This document shows positions 1-9,928 of a DNA stretch of 64,000 bases, piece after piece; positions within the stretch are counted from its first letter, which is position 1, and each line of letters opens with the position of its first letter. The notes under the pieces were generated by a model. That model did not search any database. It was not told where the DNA came from and saw only the letters and a program-made list of their open reading frames with translations. Both the position numbers and the translations under genes were made by a program. The stretch spans positions 372,001 to 436,000 of the forward strand of contig NZ_CP018151.1 of the NCBI RefSeq assembly GCF_001889265.1, written 5' to 3'. Source of the DNA: Microbacterium sp. 1.5R. Its GTDB lineage: Bacteria > Actinomycetota > Actinomycetes > Actinomycetales > Microbacteriaceae.

Positions 1-1553
1 CAGCACTGACGATCGCCAAGCCCGACGGTGCGATCACCACCGAGTCGAACAACCCCTACGTCGGCGACTCGTCGGCGTCGAAGTACGGCTACGGCAAGGT
101 CATCTTCGAGACCCTCGGTCTCGTCAACCAGACCGGCGACCGCGAGGTCACCCCCTGGCTCGCCGAGAGCATCGAGTGGAACGACGACTACACGGCCCTC
201 ACCGTCGTGCCCCGCAAGGACGTCACCTGGAGCGACGGCGAGCCGTTCACCGCCGACGACATCGTCTTCACCTATGAGCTCGTGTCGACCCCCGAGCTCG
301 ACACCGCCGGCCTCAAGTTCGAGGGGGCGACCGTCGAGGGCGACGCCGTCACCCTGAACTTCGGCGAATCGAAGTACGTGAACCAGGCGCGCGTCCTGCA
401 CGTGCCGATCGTGCCGAAGCACATCTGGGAGAACCTCGACGAGCCGGCCACCGACCCCGTCAAGGGCGACGACCTGGTCGGCACCGGCCCCTACGCCCTG
501 TCGAACTGGTCGACCGAGTCGGTCACGCTCGAGGCCCGCGACGACTACTGGGGCGGCGATCTCGCGGTTCCCGAGCTGCACTACGTCTCGTACGGCGACA
601 ACACCGCTCTGACGACGGCTCTCGCGCAGGGCGAGGCCGACTGGGCGCAGGCGTTCATCCCGCAGATCCAGGAGCAGTTCCTCGACGCCGACCCCGAGCA
701 CAACAAGTTCTTCGTCGCGCCGACCACGGGTTCGGCGACGCTGTTCATGAACCTGCAGCAGAAGCCGTTCGACGATGTGGCGTTCCGCCAGGCGCTCGCC
801 TGGGTCATCGACCGCGACGCCTACGTCGACATCGCCCGTGAGGGCGCGAGCGAGCCGGTCTGGTCGGTGACCGGTCTGTCGTCGATCCTCGAGGACGAGA
901 TCCAGCCCGAGTTCCAGGGCGAGGAGTACTCGGTCGACGCCGAGAAGGCGCGCGACCTGCTCGAGAGCGCCGGATACACGTGGAAGGACGACGCGCTGAT
1001 CGACCCCGACGGCACGCCCGTCTCGTTCACGCTCTCGGTGCCCTCGGGCTGGAGCGACTGGAACACCGCGCAGGAGCTCATCGCCGAAGACGTCACCGAG
1101 GCCATCGGCGCCGAGGTCAAGATCGACATGCCCGACTGGGGCGGCTGGGCAGGCCCCCGCGACGACGGCTCGTTCTCGGCCATCATCCACTGGCTGGAAG
1201 ACAGCGGCACGGCATACGGCCTGTACACGTCGACGATGGACCCGCGCTGGATCTCGCCCGAGGGCATCGCCGGGTTCAACTTCGGACGCTTCGAAGACCC
1301 CGCGGCAACCGAGGCGCTCAACACCTACGCGAACGCGTCGTCCGATGAGGAGCGCACTGCGGCGATCACCACGCTCGAGCAGATCTTCGTCGAGCAGGTC
1401 CCGGCGATCCCGCTGGGCGCGCACCCGCTTCTCGGCGAGTACAACACCCGCAACTACGTCGGGTGGCCCTCGGAGGACGACCCGTACGCCTCGGGCGACC
1501 CGACGCAGCAGAACATCGTGCAGATCCTCACGAAGCTGAAGCCGGCCGAGTAA
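1..1553 (+). CDS. ABC transporter substrate-binding protein, family 5 (5' truncated)
   Basis: Extracellular solute-binding protein of an Opp/Dpp-type importer. The reading frame is already open at the window edge (codons from base 3), so the signal peptide and N-terminus are missing. What remains shows the SBP_bac_5 architecture: an early stretch on an evening-out 'wrong' state followed by TWSDGEPFTADDIVFTYEL, a typical family-5 segment, then GTGPY and a C-terminal lobe ending in KLKPAE. Family-5 proteins bind peptides, but several bind cello- or other beta-oligosaccharides. Because the same operon ends in a GH3 beta-glucosidase, I infer an oligosaccharide ligand rather than a peptide. The ATPase gene follows after 71 bp that contain a strong hairpin. 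Family certain, ligand inferred. Confidence 0.9.
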   Translation, partial: ALTIAKPDGAITTESNNPYVGDSSASKYGYGKVIFETLGLVNQTGDREVTPWLAESIEWNDDYTALTVVPRKDVTWSDGEPFTADDIVFTYELVSTPELDTAGLKFEGATVEGDAVTLNFGESKYVNQARVLHVPIVPKHIWENLDEPATDPVKGDDLVGTGPYALSNWSTESVTLEARDDYWGGDLAVPELHYVSYGDNTALTTALAQGEADWAQAFIPQIQEQFLDADPEHNKFFVAPTTGSATLFMNLQQKPFDDVAFRQALAWVIDRDAYVDIAREGASEPVWSVTGLSSILEDEIQPEFQGEEYSVDAEKARDLLESAGYTWKDDALIDPDGTPVSFTLSVPSGWSDWNTAQELIAEDVTEAIGAEVKIDMPDWGGWAGPRDDGSFSAIIHWLEDSGTAYGLYTSTMDPRWISPEGIAGFNFGRFEDPAATEALNTYANASSDEERTAAITTLEQIFVEQVPAIPLGAHPLLGEYNTRNYVGWPSEDDPYASGDPTQQNIVQILTKLKPAE

Positions 1554-1561
1554 GCAGTCCC

Positions 1562-1593
1562 GGAGGGGCGGATGCAGCGGCATCCGCCCCTCC
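1562..1593 (+). promoter_or_regulatory. intercistronic hairpin after the binding-protein gene
   Basis: Perfect 14 bp stem (arms 1562-1575 and 1580-1593, GGAGGGGCGGATGC and its complement) closed by a four-base AGCG loop. It has no T-run, so it is probably not a full terminator. It lies between the binding-protein gene and its ATPase. By analogy with other ABC operons it could protect the upstream mRNA from 3' decay or partly attenuate the distal genes, giving more binding protein than transporter (inference). Confidence 0.6.
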
Positions 1594-1624
1594 CACCGAC
1601 CTCCCGACCGACGAAGGACCCCTC

Positions 1625-2445
<821 letters not shown>

Positions 2446-2449
<4 letters not shown>

Positions 2450-3252
2450 CCACTCTCGAGTTCGCCCACGTCAGCAAGATCTACAACGTCCGCGGAGCCG
2501 GCCAGCTCAAGGCGCTCGACGACGTCAGCTTCACCCTGAACTCCGGCCAGACCATCGGTCTCGTCGGCCAGTCGGGCAGCGGCAAGTCGACCATCGCGAA
2601 GATCCTCACCCAGCTCGAGACTCCCACGTCCGGCGAGGTGCGGCTCGACGGCGCACCCATCCCGCGGCGCGGCAGGGGACTGCGGAAGTACCGCCAGCAG
2701 CTGCGGATGGTGTTCCAGGACCCGTTCGCCTCGCTCAACCCGTACCACTCGATCCGCTATCACCTCGAGCGCCCGATCCGTCTCGACGACGTCGTCCCCA
2801 AGAAGGACACCGAGGCCGAGGTGCGCCGACTGCTCGAGCGCGTGCGCCTCGACGCGGATGCCGTGATCGACCGCCGCCCTCATGAGCTGTCGGGCGGCCA
2901 GCGTCAGCGCGTCGCCATCGCCCGTGCGCTCGCCTCGCGGCCGTCGCTGCTCGTCGCCGATGAGCCGGTGTCGATGCTCGACGTGTCGATCCGTCTCGGA
3001 GTGCTGAACCTGCTCGCCGATCTGCAGCGCGAGGAGGGCCTCGGCGTGCTCTACATCACCCACGATCTCGCCACCGCCCGTCACTTCAGCGACAAGATCA
3101 TGGTGCTGAACCAGGGTCGGGTCGTCGAGTACGGCGACGCCGACGACGTGATCCTCACCCCGCAGGACCCCTACACGCGCGAGCTGCGGGCGGCGTCGCC
3201 CGACCCCGACAAGCACTTCGCGACGACAGGCTCGCACGGAGGTGCACTGTGA
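2446..3252 (+). CDS. ABC transporter ATP-binding protein, OppF/DppF type
   Basis: Second ATPase of the heterodimeric NBD pair, 268 aa. Walker A GQSGSGKST at 41-49, Q-loop FQDPFASLNPYHS near 90-102, signature LSGGQRQR at 148-155, Walker B LLVADEP at 168-174, switch histidine 207 in THDLAT. It begins in the stop of the upstream ATPase and ends overlapping the first permease gene by four bases, so the whole transporter is translationally coupled. The oligopeptide/oligosaccharide family assignment is firm; the substrate rests on the neighbouring GH3 enzyme. Confidence 0.93.
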
Positions 3253-4337
3253 CCACCGCATCCCCCGATCTGGGTCAGATCGACCAGGAGAACCGCGACG
3301 CGCTCGAGGTCGGCACCACCGCGACCGTCGCGCAGAAGGGGCGAGCCGTCGTGCCCTGGCGGTTCTTCGCCGGTCGGGCCGGCTTCTACCTGTTCACGCT
3401 GTGGGCGGCCATCACGATCAACTTCTTCCTCCCGCGGTTCATGAAGGGCGACGCGGTCAGCTCGTACCTCGCGCGCAACCGCAACATCAGTCCCGAGGCG
3501 GCGGACTCGCTGCGGGCGCTGCTCGGCATCGACACCGACAAGTCGATGTGGCAGCAGTACTTCGAGTACTGGGCGATGCTGTTCCGCGGCGACCTCGGCA
3601 TCTCGACACTGCACGGCCTGCGTCCGGTGAGCGAGGTGCTGGCATCCGCTCTCCCGTGGACGCTCGGTCTCGTCGGTCTCGCCACGATCATCTCGTTCGC
3701 GCTCGGCACGGTCGGCGGCGCGATCGTCGGCTGGAAGCGCGGCAGCAGGCTCGACGCCCTCATCCCGATCACGACGTTCTTCAACACGATCCCGTACTTC
3801 TGGCTCGGTCTCATCGCGATCGCGATCTTCTCGTCGACCCTCAAGTGGTTCCCGTCGTCGCACGCCTACGACAAGGGGCAGTCACCCGAATGGAGCCTCG
3901 ACTTCATCGGCCAGGTCATCGTGCACGGCACCCTGCCGGCGGTCACGATCATCATCGCCTCGCTCGGCGGATGGATGCTGGGCATGCGCAACATGATGCT
4001 CACGGTGCTCGACGAGGACTACATCACCGTCGCCCAGGCCAAGGGCATGCCGAACAGGCGGGTGCTGTGGGCGTATGCCGCTCGCAACGCGGTGCTGCCG
4101 CAGATCCAGAGCTTCGCCCTCTCGATCGGGTTCATCGTCGGCGGCACGATCGTCATGGAGATGGTCTTCAGCTACCCGGGCGTCGGCAAGCTGCTGCTCG
4201 ATGCCACGAACGCGAAGGACTTCGCCCTCATGCAGGGCGTGTTCCTCGTGATCACGCTGTCGGTGCTGGTCGCCAACATCCTGGCGGACATCGTCTACGC
4301 ATACCTCGACCCGCGCACGCGCCAGACGGAGGCCTGA
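3249..4337 (+). CDS. ABC transporter permease, DppB/OppB type
   Basis: Membrane subunit of the family-5 importer, 362 aa. It has a polar N-terminal extension of about 35 residues, then a first membrane span, a long extracytoplasmic region (roughly 60-130) and several further hydrophobic spans. The cytoplasmic EAA-loop that contacts the ATPases is visible as AQAKGMPNRRVLWAYAARNA. GTG start overlapping the previous stop (GTGA). The partner permease begins 2 bp after its stop. Slightly longer than typical DppB because of the N-terminal tail. Confidence 0.92.
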   Translation: MTTASPDLGQIDQENRDALEVGTTATVAQKGRAVVPWRFFAGRAGFYLFTLWAAITINFFLPRFMKGDAVSSYLARNRNISPEAADSLRALLGIDTDKSMWQQYFEYWAMLFRGDLGISTLHGLRPVSEVLASALPWTLGLVGLATIISFALGTVGGAIVGWKRGSRLDALIPITTFFNTIPYFWLGLIAIAIFSSTLKWFPSSHAYDKGQSPEWSLDFIGQVIVHGTLPAVTIIIASLGGWMLGMRNMMLTVLDEDYITVAQAKGMPNRRVLWAYAARNAVLPQIQSFALSIGFIVGGTIVMEMVFSYPGVGKLLLDATNAKDFALMQGVFLVITLSVLVANILADIVYAYLDPRTRQTEA

Positions 4338-4338
4338 C

Positions 4339-5463
4339 ATGAGCGTTCCCACCTCGACCGACACGACCGCGCCCGACGGCAGCGCGATCCCCACCGGGAT
4401 GCCGGAGACTGCCACGTTCCGCACGGCCCGCGGGGACCAGCCGACCCGCAAGACGTTCTGGTCGCAGCTCGCCCAATCGTTCGCGATGTTCCGCAACCCC
4501 AAGTCGATCGCCGGCCTGATCATCCTCGGGGTGTTCGTGCTGATCGCGATCTTCGCGCCGCTGCTCGCCCCCTACGGAGCCACGCAGAAGGACCGCACGG
4601 CGCTGCGGCAGCCGCCCTCGCTCGACCACTGGCTCGGCACCACGCACATGGGCGAGGACGTGCTCAGCCAGCTCATCTTCGGCACGCGCGGTGTCGTCGT
4701 GGTCGGATTCCTGTCGGCGATCATCGCCACCGTCATCGCGATCACGATCGGCGTCATCGCCGGATACGTGCGCGGGTGGAAGAGCGAGTCGCTGTCGGCG
4801 CTCACGAACGTGTTCCTGGTGATCCCCGGCATCCCGCTGATCATCATCGTGGCGTCGCAGTTCGAGAACCCGCCGCTGATCGTGATCGCCGCAGTGCTGG
4901 GCCTCACGGGGTGGGCATGGGGCGCGCGCGTGCTGCGCGCGCAGACCATGTCACTGCGCAACCGCGACTTCATCCAGGCGGCGCGCGCCAACGGCGAACC
5001 GCTGCACCGCATCATCACCGTCGAGATGCTGCCGAACCTCATGGCGCTGATCGCGTCGAGCTTCGTCGGCACCGTCACCGCGGCCATCCTCGGTCTGACG
5101 ACCCTCGCCTTCATCGGGGTGATCCCGGTGAGCAACCTCAACTGGGGCACCATCCTGTTCTGGGCGCAGCAGAACGGCGCCTTCCCGAGGCTGTGGTGGT
5201 GGTACGTGCCCGCAGGACTCTGCATCGCGATCATCGGCGTCGCCCTGTCGCTCATCAACTTCGGCATCGACGAGTACGTCAACCCGAGGCTGCGGTCGGC
5301 CGGTGAGCGTGCCCGCGCGATGAAGAAGAAGGGGCTCGACGTGAACGATCCGGTGACGGCGGTGCGCAGCGCGCCGACGACCGACTCGGGTACCGTGCAG
5401 AGCGCGGCGACAGCGACGACGACCCATACGAAGACCGACAAGAAGACACAGAACGCCGAGTGA
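4339..5463 (+). CDS. ABC transporter permease, DppC/OppC type
   Basis: Second membrane subunit, 374 aa. The N-terminal 45 residues are polar, followed by a first span (about 58-78), the DppC-characteristic segment GTTHMGEDVLSQLIFGTR and further spans. The EAA-loop reads AARANGEPLHRIITVEMLPN. The last 45 residues form an unusual polar, Thr/Ala/Lys-rich cytoplasmic tail (ending KTDKKTQNAE) that the family does not need. Its stop codon overlaps the start of the GH3 gene, so enzyme and transporter are one transcriptional unit. Confidence 0.92.
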   Translation: MSVPTSTDTTAPDGSAIPTGMPETATFRTARGDQPTRKTFWSQLAQSFAMFRNPKSIAGLIILGVFVLIAIFAPLLAPYGATQKDRTALRQPPSLDHWLGTTHMGEDVLSQLIFGTRGVVVVGFLSAIIATVIAITIGVIAGYVRGWKSESLSALTNVFLVIPGIPLIIIVASQFENPPLIVIAAVLGLTGWAWGARVLRAQTMSLRNRDFIQAARANGEPLHRIITVEMLPNLMALIASSFVGTVTAAILGLTTLAFIGVIPVSNLNWGTILFWAQQNGAFPRLWWWYVPAGLCIAIIGVALSLINFGIDEYVNPRLRSAGERARAMKKKGLDVNDPVTAVRSAPTTDSGTVQSAATATTTHTKTDKKTQNAE

Positions 5464-7709
5464 TGACCTCTCAGACCCTGACCGAATCCCTGCCCTACCT
5501 CGACCCAGAACTGCCGATCGCCGCGCGCGTCGCCGACCTCCTCGACCGCATGACGGTCGAGGAGAAGATCGGGCAGATGCTGCAGCTCGACGCTCGCGAC
5601 GACCTCGACGATCACGTGCTGGGCAAGCACGTCGGGTCGATCCTGCACACCTCGCCCGAGCGCATCATCCGGGCGAACGAGCTGACCGCCCAGACGCGAC
5701 TGCGCATCCCGCTGCTCGTCGCCGAGGACTGCATCCACGGCCACTCCTTCTGGCCGGGAGCGACGATCTATCCGACGCAGCTCGGCATGGCCGCCACGTG
5801 GGACGCCGAGCTGGTCGAGAAGGTGGCGAGGGCCACCGCGGTCGAGGTCGCGGCGACCGGCATCCACTGGACCTTCTCGCCGGTGCTCTGCATCGCACGC
5901 GACCTGCGCTGGGGCCGCATCGACGAGACGTTCGGCGAAGACCCGTTCCTCATCGGCGAGCTCGCCTCCGCCATGGTGCGCGGATACCAGGGCGAGGGCC
6001 TCGACGACCCCACCGCGATCCTCGCGACGGCGAAGCACTTCGCAGGCTACTCCGAGACGCAGGGCGGGCGCGACGCCAGCGAGGCCGACATCTCGCGGCG
6101 CAAGCTGCGGTCGTGGTTCCTGCCGCCGTTCGAGCGGGTGGCCCGTGAAGGATGCCGCACATTCATGCTCGGCTACCAGACCACCGACGGGGTGCCGATC
6201 ACGGTGAACGACTGGCTGCTCAGCGATGTGCTGCGCGGCGAGTGGGGTTACACCGGCACGCTGATCACCGACTGGGACAACGTCGGACGCATGGTCTGGG
6301 AGCAGCATGTGCAGCCCGACTACGCGCACGCCTCGGCTGCGGCGGTGAGCGCGGGCAACGACATGGTGATGAACACTCCGGGCTTCTTCGCCGGAGCTCT
6401 CGAGGCGGTGTCGAACGGCCTGCTCGCGGAGGACGCCTTCGATGACGCCGTGGCGCGCATCCTCACGCTCAAGTTCGAGCTGGGACTGTTCGAAGACCCG
6501 CGACTTCCGCAGGGCGACCTGGATGCCGTGGTCGGCAGCGCCGCCCACGCCGAGCTCAACCTCGAGACGGCCCGCCGTTCGATCGTGCTGCTCGAGAACG
6601 ACGGCGTGCTGCCGCTCGACGCGTCGGCGCCGCTGACGGTCGCGGTCGTCGGGCCCCTCGCTGACGACGCCCAGACGCAGCTCGGCGACTGGGCCGGCGG
6701 ATCGGGTCAGGCCGGATGGCTCGACGGACAGCCGCGCGAGATGATCGCCACCGTGCTCGACGGTCTCGCCGGTATCGACGGATGGTCGGTGACGCACACG
6801 CGCGGCGCCGAGATCCTCACGCTCGACGACGATCCGCGGGGCACGAAGTTCCCCGACGGGCAGCCCCGGCCCTCGGTCGTCGTCCCGAGCGCACCCGACG
6901 ACACGATGATCGCCGAGGCCGTCGCTGCGGCCGAGGCGTCCGATGTCGTGGTCGCCGTCGTCGGCGACCGTATCGAGCTCGTGGGCGAGGGCCGCTCGAC
7001 GGCGACGCTCGAGCTGATCGGCGGACAGAACGCGCTGCTCGACGCGCTCATCGCGACGGGGAAGCCCGTCGTCGTGGTGCTCCTGGCCTCGAAGCCGCTC
7101 GTGCTGCCGGCATCCGCATCGAAGGCCGCCGCCGTGATCTGGGCGGCGAACCCCGGCATGCAGGGCGGCCGCGCGCTCGCCGAGATCATCTCGGGTGCGG
7201 TCGAGCCGTCGGGGCGCCTGCCGATCTCGTTCGCGCGCCACGTCGGGCAGCAGCCGACGTACTACAACCAGATCCGCGGCCAGCACGGCGACCGTTACGC
7301 GGACCTCACGCAGTCTCCCGCGTGGGCGTTCGGCGAGGGGCTGTCGTACTCGACGGTCTCGTACGGCGAGCTCTCGCTCGACACCGACCGGCTCGGTCTC
7401 GCCGACACGATCGTCGCCGAGGTGACGGTGACGAACACCGGTTCGCGCCCGGTGCGCGAGACGGTTCAGGTCTACGTCCGCGACTCCGTCACGAGCGTGA
7501 GCTGGGCCGACAAGGAGCTCAAGACCTACCGCCAGGTCGACGTCGCGCCCGGAGAGTCGGCGCGCGTGCGGCTCGAAGTGCCGGTCGCCGAGTGCTCGAT
7601 CGTGGATGCGGCCGGCAACCGTCGCGTCGAATCCGGCGCGTTCGAACTGCTGGTCGGTCCGAGCTCGCGCGAAGAAGCCCTGCGGAGTGCTGCGTTCACC
7701 GTGGCATGA
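5463..7709 (+). CDS. glycoside hydrolase family 3, probable intracellular beta-glucosidase
   Basis: 748 aa, no signal peptide. Retaining GH3 enzyme expected to cleave terminal beta-linked glucose (or related sugars) from imported oligosaccharides. The (beta/alpha)8 domain fills the first half: KHF at about 191-193 and the nucleophile aspartate 270 in the segment LITDWDNVG. The second alpha/beta domain follows (about 370-600, with GEGRST and KPLVLP segments), then a C-terminal fibronectin-III-like domain (about 640-748). ATG 5463 shares a base with the permease stop; a GTG codon directly before it (5460) would add one residue. Placement at the end of the ABC operon couples uptake to hydrolysis. 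Exact substrate (cellobiose, xylo- or other beta-glycosides) is not determined. Confidence 0.9.
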   Translation: MTSQTLTESLPYLDPELPIAARVADLLDRMTVEEKIGQMLQLDARDDLDDHVLGKHVGSILHTSPERIIRANELTAQTRLRIPLLVAEDCIHGHSFWPGATIYPTQLGMAATWDAELVEKVARATAVEVAATGIHWTFSPVLCIARDLRWGRIDETFGEDPFLIGELASAMVRGYQGEGLDDPTAILATAKHFAGYSETQGGRDASEADISRRKLRSWFLPPFERVAREGCRTFMLGYQTTDGVPITVNDWLLSDVLRGEWGYTGTLITDWDNVGRMVWEQHVQPDYAHASAAAVSAGNDMVMNTPGFFAGALEAVSNGLLAEDAFDDAVARILTLKFELGLFEDPRLPQGDLDAVVGSAAHAELNLETARRSIVLLENDGVLPLDASAPLTVAVVGPLADDAQTQLGDWAGGSGQAGWLDGQPREMIATVLDGLAGIDGWSVTHTRGAEILTLDDDPRGTKFPDGQPRPSVVVPSAPDDTMIAEAVAAAEASDVVVAVVGDRIELVGEGRSTATLELIGGQNALLDALIATGKPVVVVLLASKPLVLPASASKAAAVIWAANPGMQGGRALAEIISGAVEPSGRLPISFARHVGQQPTYYNQIRGQHGDRYADLTQSPAWAFGEGLSYSTVSYGELSLDTDRLGLADTIVAEVTVTNTGSRPVRETVQVYVRDSVTSVSWADKELKTYRQVDVAPGESARVRLEVPVAECSIVDAAGNRRVESGAFELLVGPSSREEALRSAAFTVA

Positions 7710-7713
7710 GTCT

Positions 7714-7743
7714 GCGACGAGGGCGCTCAGGCGTCCTCGTCGC
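7714..7743. terminator. shared hairpin between convergent GH3 and soxR genes
   Basis: Nine-base arms GCGACGAGG (7714-7722) and CCTCGTCGC (7735-7743) around a 12-base loop. The right arm lies inside the last codons of soxR, so one hairpin could serve both convergent units. No T-run follows on either strand, so efficiency is uncertain. Confidence 0.45.
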
Positions 7744-8203
7744 GGAGGCGCTGCGGCCCCGCGCCCTGACTTCCCAGGGCATCGTCGGGGTTGAGCAGAC
7801 CGCACGCCTTCATCGACAGGCATCCGCAGCCGATGCATCCCGTCAGCTCTCGTTCGAGTCGCTCGATGCCCTCGCGGCGCTTCTCGAGTTCGCGCTTCCA
7901 GCGCCGTGACGCCCGCTGCCAGTCGGCGTGACTCGGGGTCTGCGTGAGCGGGACGTCGGCGAACGCGTCCTGCACATCCGACAGGGGGATGCCGAGGCGC
8001 TTCGCCACGGTGATGAGCGAGACCCGGCGCAGCATGTGTCGGGCGTAGCGGCGCTGATTGCCGGCGGTGCGCGTCGACGCGATGAGACCGAGGCTCTCGT
8101 AGAAATGCAGGGCGGACGGGGCGACGCCGGTGCGCCTGCTCATCTCGCCGATCGTCAGCGGCTCGTCGGGTCCGTGCGCAATCCGGTCCGGATCGGTGCT
8201 CAT
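7727..8203 (-). CDS. soxR: redox-sensing MerR-family regulator SoxR
   Basis: 158 aa. N-terminal MerR winged helix (LTIGEMSRRTGV, then LHFYESLGL at about 32-40 and NQRRY), a dimerisation helix, and the [2Fe-2S] cluster motif CIGCGCLSMKAC with Cys123, 126, 128 and 134. This C-x2-C-x-C-x5-C spacing is diagnostic of SoxR. The C-terminal tail after the cluster is about 24 residues. Translation starts at ATG 8203 after GAGGAGG. The gene is divergent from ferredoxin, flavin reductase and SOD genes, with a SoxR-type operator between them. In actinobacteria SoxR typically responds to redox-active compounds; which signal acts here is unknown. Confidence 0.95.
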   Translation of the reverse strand: MSTDPDRIAHGPDEPLTIGEMSRRTGVAPSALHFYESLGLIASTRTAGNQRRYARHMLRRVSLITVAKRLGIPLSDVQDAFADVPLTQTPSHADWQRASRRWKRELEKRREGIERLERELTGCIGCGCLSMKACGLLNPDDALGSQGAGPQRLRDEDA

Positions 8204-8218
8204 CGCGGCCTCCTCGAT

Positions 8219-8249
8219 TTGACCTCAAGTGTACTTGAGGTCATACGGT
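8219..8249 (+). promoter_or_regulatory. SoxR-controlled promoter with SoxR box
   Basis: -35 TTGACC (8219-8224), a 19 bp spacer and -10 TACGGT (8244-8249) reading toward the ferredoxin gene. The over-long 19 bp spacer is the hallmark of MerR/SoxR-activated promoters. It contains a dyad with 10 bp arms GACCTCAAGT (8221-8230) and ACTTGAGGTC (8233-8242) around GT; the core CCTCAAG...CTTGAGG matches the known SoxR box. Confidence 0.92.
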
Positions 8250-8282
8250 GGCAACCGTGACCCGAACGGAGACCGCCACCCG

Positions 8283-8609
8283 ATGACCTACGTGATCGCC
8301 CTGCCCTGCGTCGATGTCAAGGACCGTGCGTGCATCGACGAATGCCCTGTTGACTGCATCTATGAGGGCGAACGCTCGCTGTACATCCACCCCGACGAAT
8401 GCGTCGACTGCGGCGCGTGCGAACCCGTCTGCCCGGTCGAGGCGATCTACTACGAAGACGACCTGCCTGACGAGTGGCAGGACTACTACAAGGCCAACGT
8501 GGAGTTCTTCGATGAGCTCGGGTCGCCCGGTGGCGCCGCGAAGCTCGGCATCATCGAGCGCGACCACCCGATCATCGCCGCACTTCCGCCCCAGGAGGCA
8601 CCCGAATGA
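8283..8609 (+). CDS. fdxA: seven-iron ferredoxin
   Basis: 108 aa soluble electron carrier with one [3Fe-4S] and one [4Fe-4S] cluster. Cysteines at 9, 17, 21, 25 and 40, 43, 46, 50 give the FdxA pattern ([11 protein letters not shown], then [16 protein letters not shown]), followed by the usual acidic C-terminal part. It is the first gene behind the SoxR promoter and overlaps the flavin reductase gene by four bases. This suggests it supplies or receives electrons in the redox-stress response, possibly to the flavin reductase partner or to re-reduce SoxR (inference). Confidence 0.93.
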   Translation: MTYVIALPCVDVKDRACIDECPVDCIYEGERSLYIHPDECVDCGACEPVCPVEAIYYEDDLPDEWQDYYKANVEFFDELGSPGGAAKLGIIERDHPIIAALPPQEAPE

Positions 8610-9130
8610 GCAGTCAGCAGCACCCCGCCGCGCCGGTTCCGTCCGAGGTCGGTGAAGGGCTCAAGGCCGCGTTCCGCGCGCATCCGGCGGGGGTCGCGAT
8701 CATCACGGCGATGACCCCCACCGGTCCCGTCGGTCTCACGGCGTCGAGCGTCGCATCCGTCGCGGTCGACCCCGCGGCGATCGTGTTCTCGGTCACCAGG
8801 GCCACCGGCAGCGCGGGCTCGATCCTCAACGCCGAGTCGTTCGTCGTGCACCTGATCGACGACGAGCACTCGGCCCTGGCGCAGAGCTTCGCGGTGAGCG
8901 GCGCCGACCGCTTCACCCCCGAGCAGGGGTGGGGCACCCTTCCGACCGGTGAGCCGTACCTCGCCGAGGCGCGCGCCGCGATGCGCGGTCACACGATGTC
9001 GACGGTCGCGGTCGGCTCATCGACCGTCGTGGTCGCCGAGATCGACGAGGTGCTGCTCGGGCGGGCGGGCCGACCGCTCGTCTACCTCGACCGCCGATTC
9101 CACTCACTCCCCACCGATCAGAACGACTGA
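8606..9130 (+). CDS. flavin reductase-like FMN-binding protein
   Basis: 174 aa split-barrel flavin reductase domain (FMN-binding, NAD(P)H:flavin oxidoreductase type). The conserved [16 protein letters not shown] segment lies at about 40-55 and a substrate-side RFTPEQGW loop in the middle. Such proteins make free reduced flavin for monooxygenases, or act as quinone/flavin reductases. Start overlaps the fdxA stop (ATGA), and sodA follows 10 bp after its stop, so this is the middle gene of a SoxR-controlled trio. No dedicated monooxygenase is adjacent. Confidence 0.85.
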   Translation: MSSQQHPAAPVPSEVGEGLKAAFRAHPAGVAIITAMTPTGPVGLTASSVASVAVDPAAIVFSVTRATGSAGSILNAESFVVHLIDDEHSALAQSFAVSGADRFTPEQGWGTLPTGEPYLAEARAAMRGHTMSTVAVGSSTVVVAEIDEVLLGRAGRPLVYLDRRFHSLPTDQND

Positions 9131-9140
9131 AAGGAACAGC

Positions 9141-9770
9141 ATGCCCACTCCGTACACCCTTCCCGAGCTGCCGTACGACTACTCGGCGCTCGCCCCCCAC
9201 ATCTCCGGCAAGATCATGGAGCTGCACCACTCCAAGCACCACCAGGCGTACGTCACCGGTGCCAACACGGCGCTCGAGCAGCTCGGCGCGGCCCGCGAGT
9301 CCGGCGACTTCGCCGCCGTGAACAAGCTCGAGAAGGACCTCGCGTTCAACCTCGGCGGTCACATCAACCACTCGGTGTTCTGGGAGAACCTGTCGCCCGA
9401 CGGCGGCGGCAACCCCGAGGGCGAGCTGGAGGCCGCGCTGACCGACGCGTTCGGCTCGATCGACGCCTTCCGCGCGCACTTCACCGCCACCGCGCTCGGT
9501 GTGCAGGGTTCGGGCTGGGCTGTGCTCGCGTGGGACAGCGTCGGTGCGCGTCCGGTCATGTTCCAGCTGTTCGACCAGCAGGGCAATGCCCCGCTCGGCG
9601 TCACGCCGCTGCTGCAGCTCGACGTCTGGGAGCACGCCTACTACCTCGACTACCTCAACGTGCGCGCCGACTACGTCAAGGCGTTCTGGGAGCTCGTCAA
9701 CTGGTCCGACGTGCAGCGCCGGTTCCAGGCTGTGCAGGAGAAAACCGCGGGCCTCATCGTCGCCCGCTGA
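9141..9770 (+). CDS. sodA: superoxide dismutase, Mn/Fe family (probably Mn type)
   Basis: 209 aa, typical length. Metal ligands by position are His29 (LHHSKHH), His77 (GGHINHSVFW), Asp161 and His165 (LDVWEHAYYL). The glutamine in FDQQGN around residue 147 corresponds to the MnSOD-side active-site glutamine, so Mn use is favoured but not proven. Good ribosome site AAGGAA before ATG 9141. It is the third gene downstream of the SoxR box, giving a rational output: superoxide removal when redox cyclers appear. Confidence 0.95.
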   Translation: MPTPYTLPELPYDYSALAPHISGKIMELHHSKHHQAYVTGANTALEQLGAARESGDFAAVNKLEKDLAFNLGGHINHSVFWENLSPDGGGNPEGELEAALTDAFGSIDAFRAHFTATALGVQGSGWAVLAWDSVGARPVMFQLFDQQGNAPLGVTPLLQLDVWEHAYYLDYLNVRADYVKAFWELVNWSDVQRRFQAVQEKTAGLIVAR

Positions 9771-9822
9771 ATCTCACGCCTTCTCGCCTGCGCGCGACCT
9801 GTCTTTGCCCGTTCCCTCGGGA

Positions 9823-9882
9823 GGAGATCACCACTCGGGAGGAGGATGCCACGGCATCCGTCCTCCCGAGGCGCACTTCTCC
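9823..9882. repeat. 60 bp palindromic element, family A copy 1
   Basis: Imperfect inverted repeat: left arm from 9823 (GGAGATCACC...) to 9843 and right arm 9861-9882 (TCCTCCCGAGGCGCACTTCTCC in part). An inner perfect stem CTCGGGAGG.../...CCTCCCGAG spans 9834-9870 with one bulged G. A 15-base direct repeat beginning TCCTCCCGAGG occurs at 9861 and 9880. It lies between convergent sodA and ktrA and may also end both transcripts. Related copies at 45696 and 56237. Confidence 0.7.
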
Positions 9883-9928
9883 TCCCGAGGCGCAGCGGAC
9901 ACCGAGGATCAGGTCGGCGACGTGCGGT

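Noticed and set aside
4572..8228. A 1218-codon open frame on the minus strand
   Set aside because: It is antisense to the DppC and GH3 genes, a usual artefact of high third-position G/C; its translation is Arg/Asp/His-rich without domains.
9823..9882. Simple rho-independent terminator only
   Set aside because: No T-run on either side, and the element is shared with two other loci; termination may be a secondary effect.
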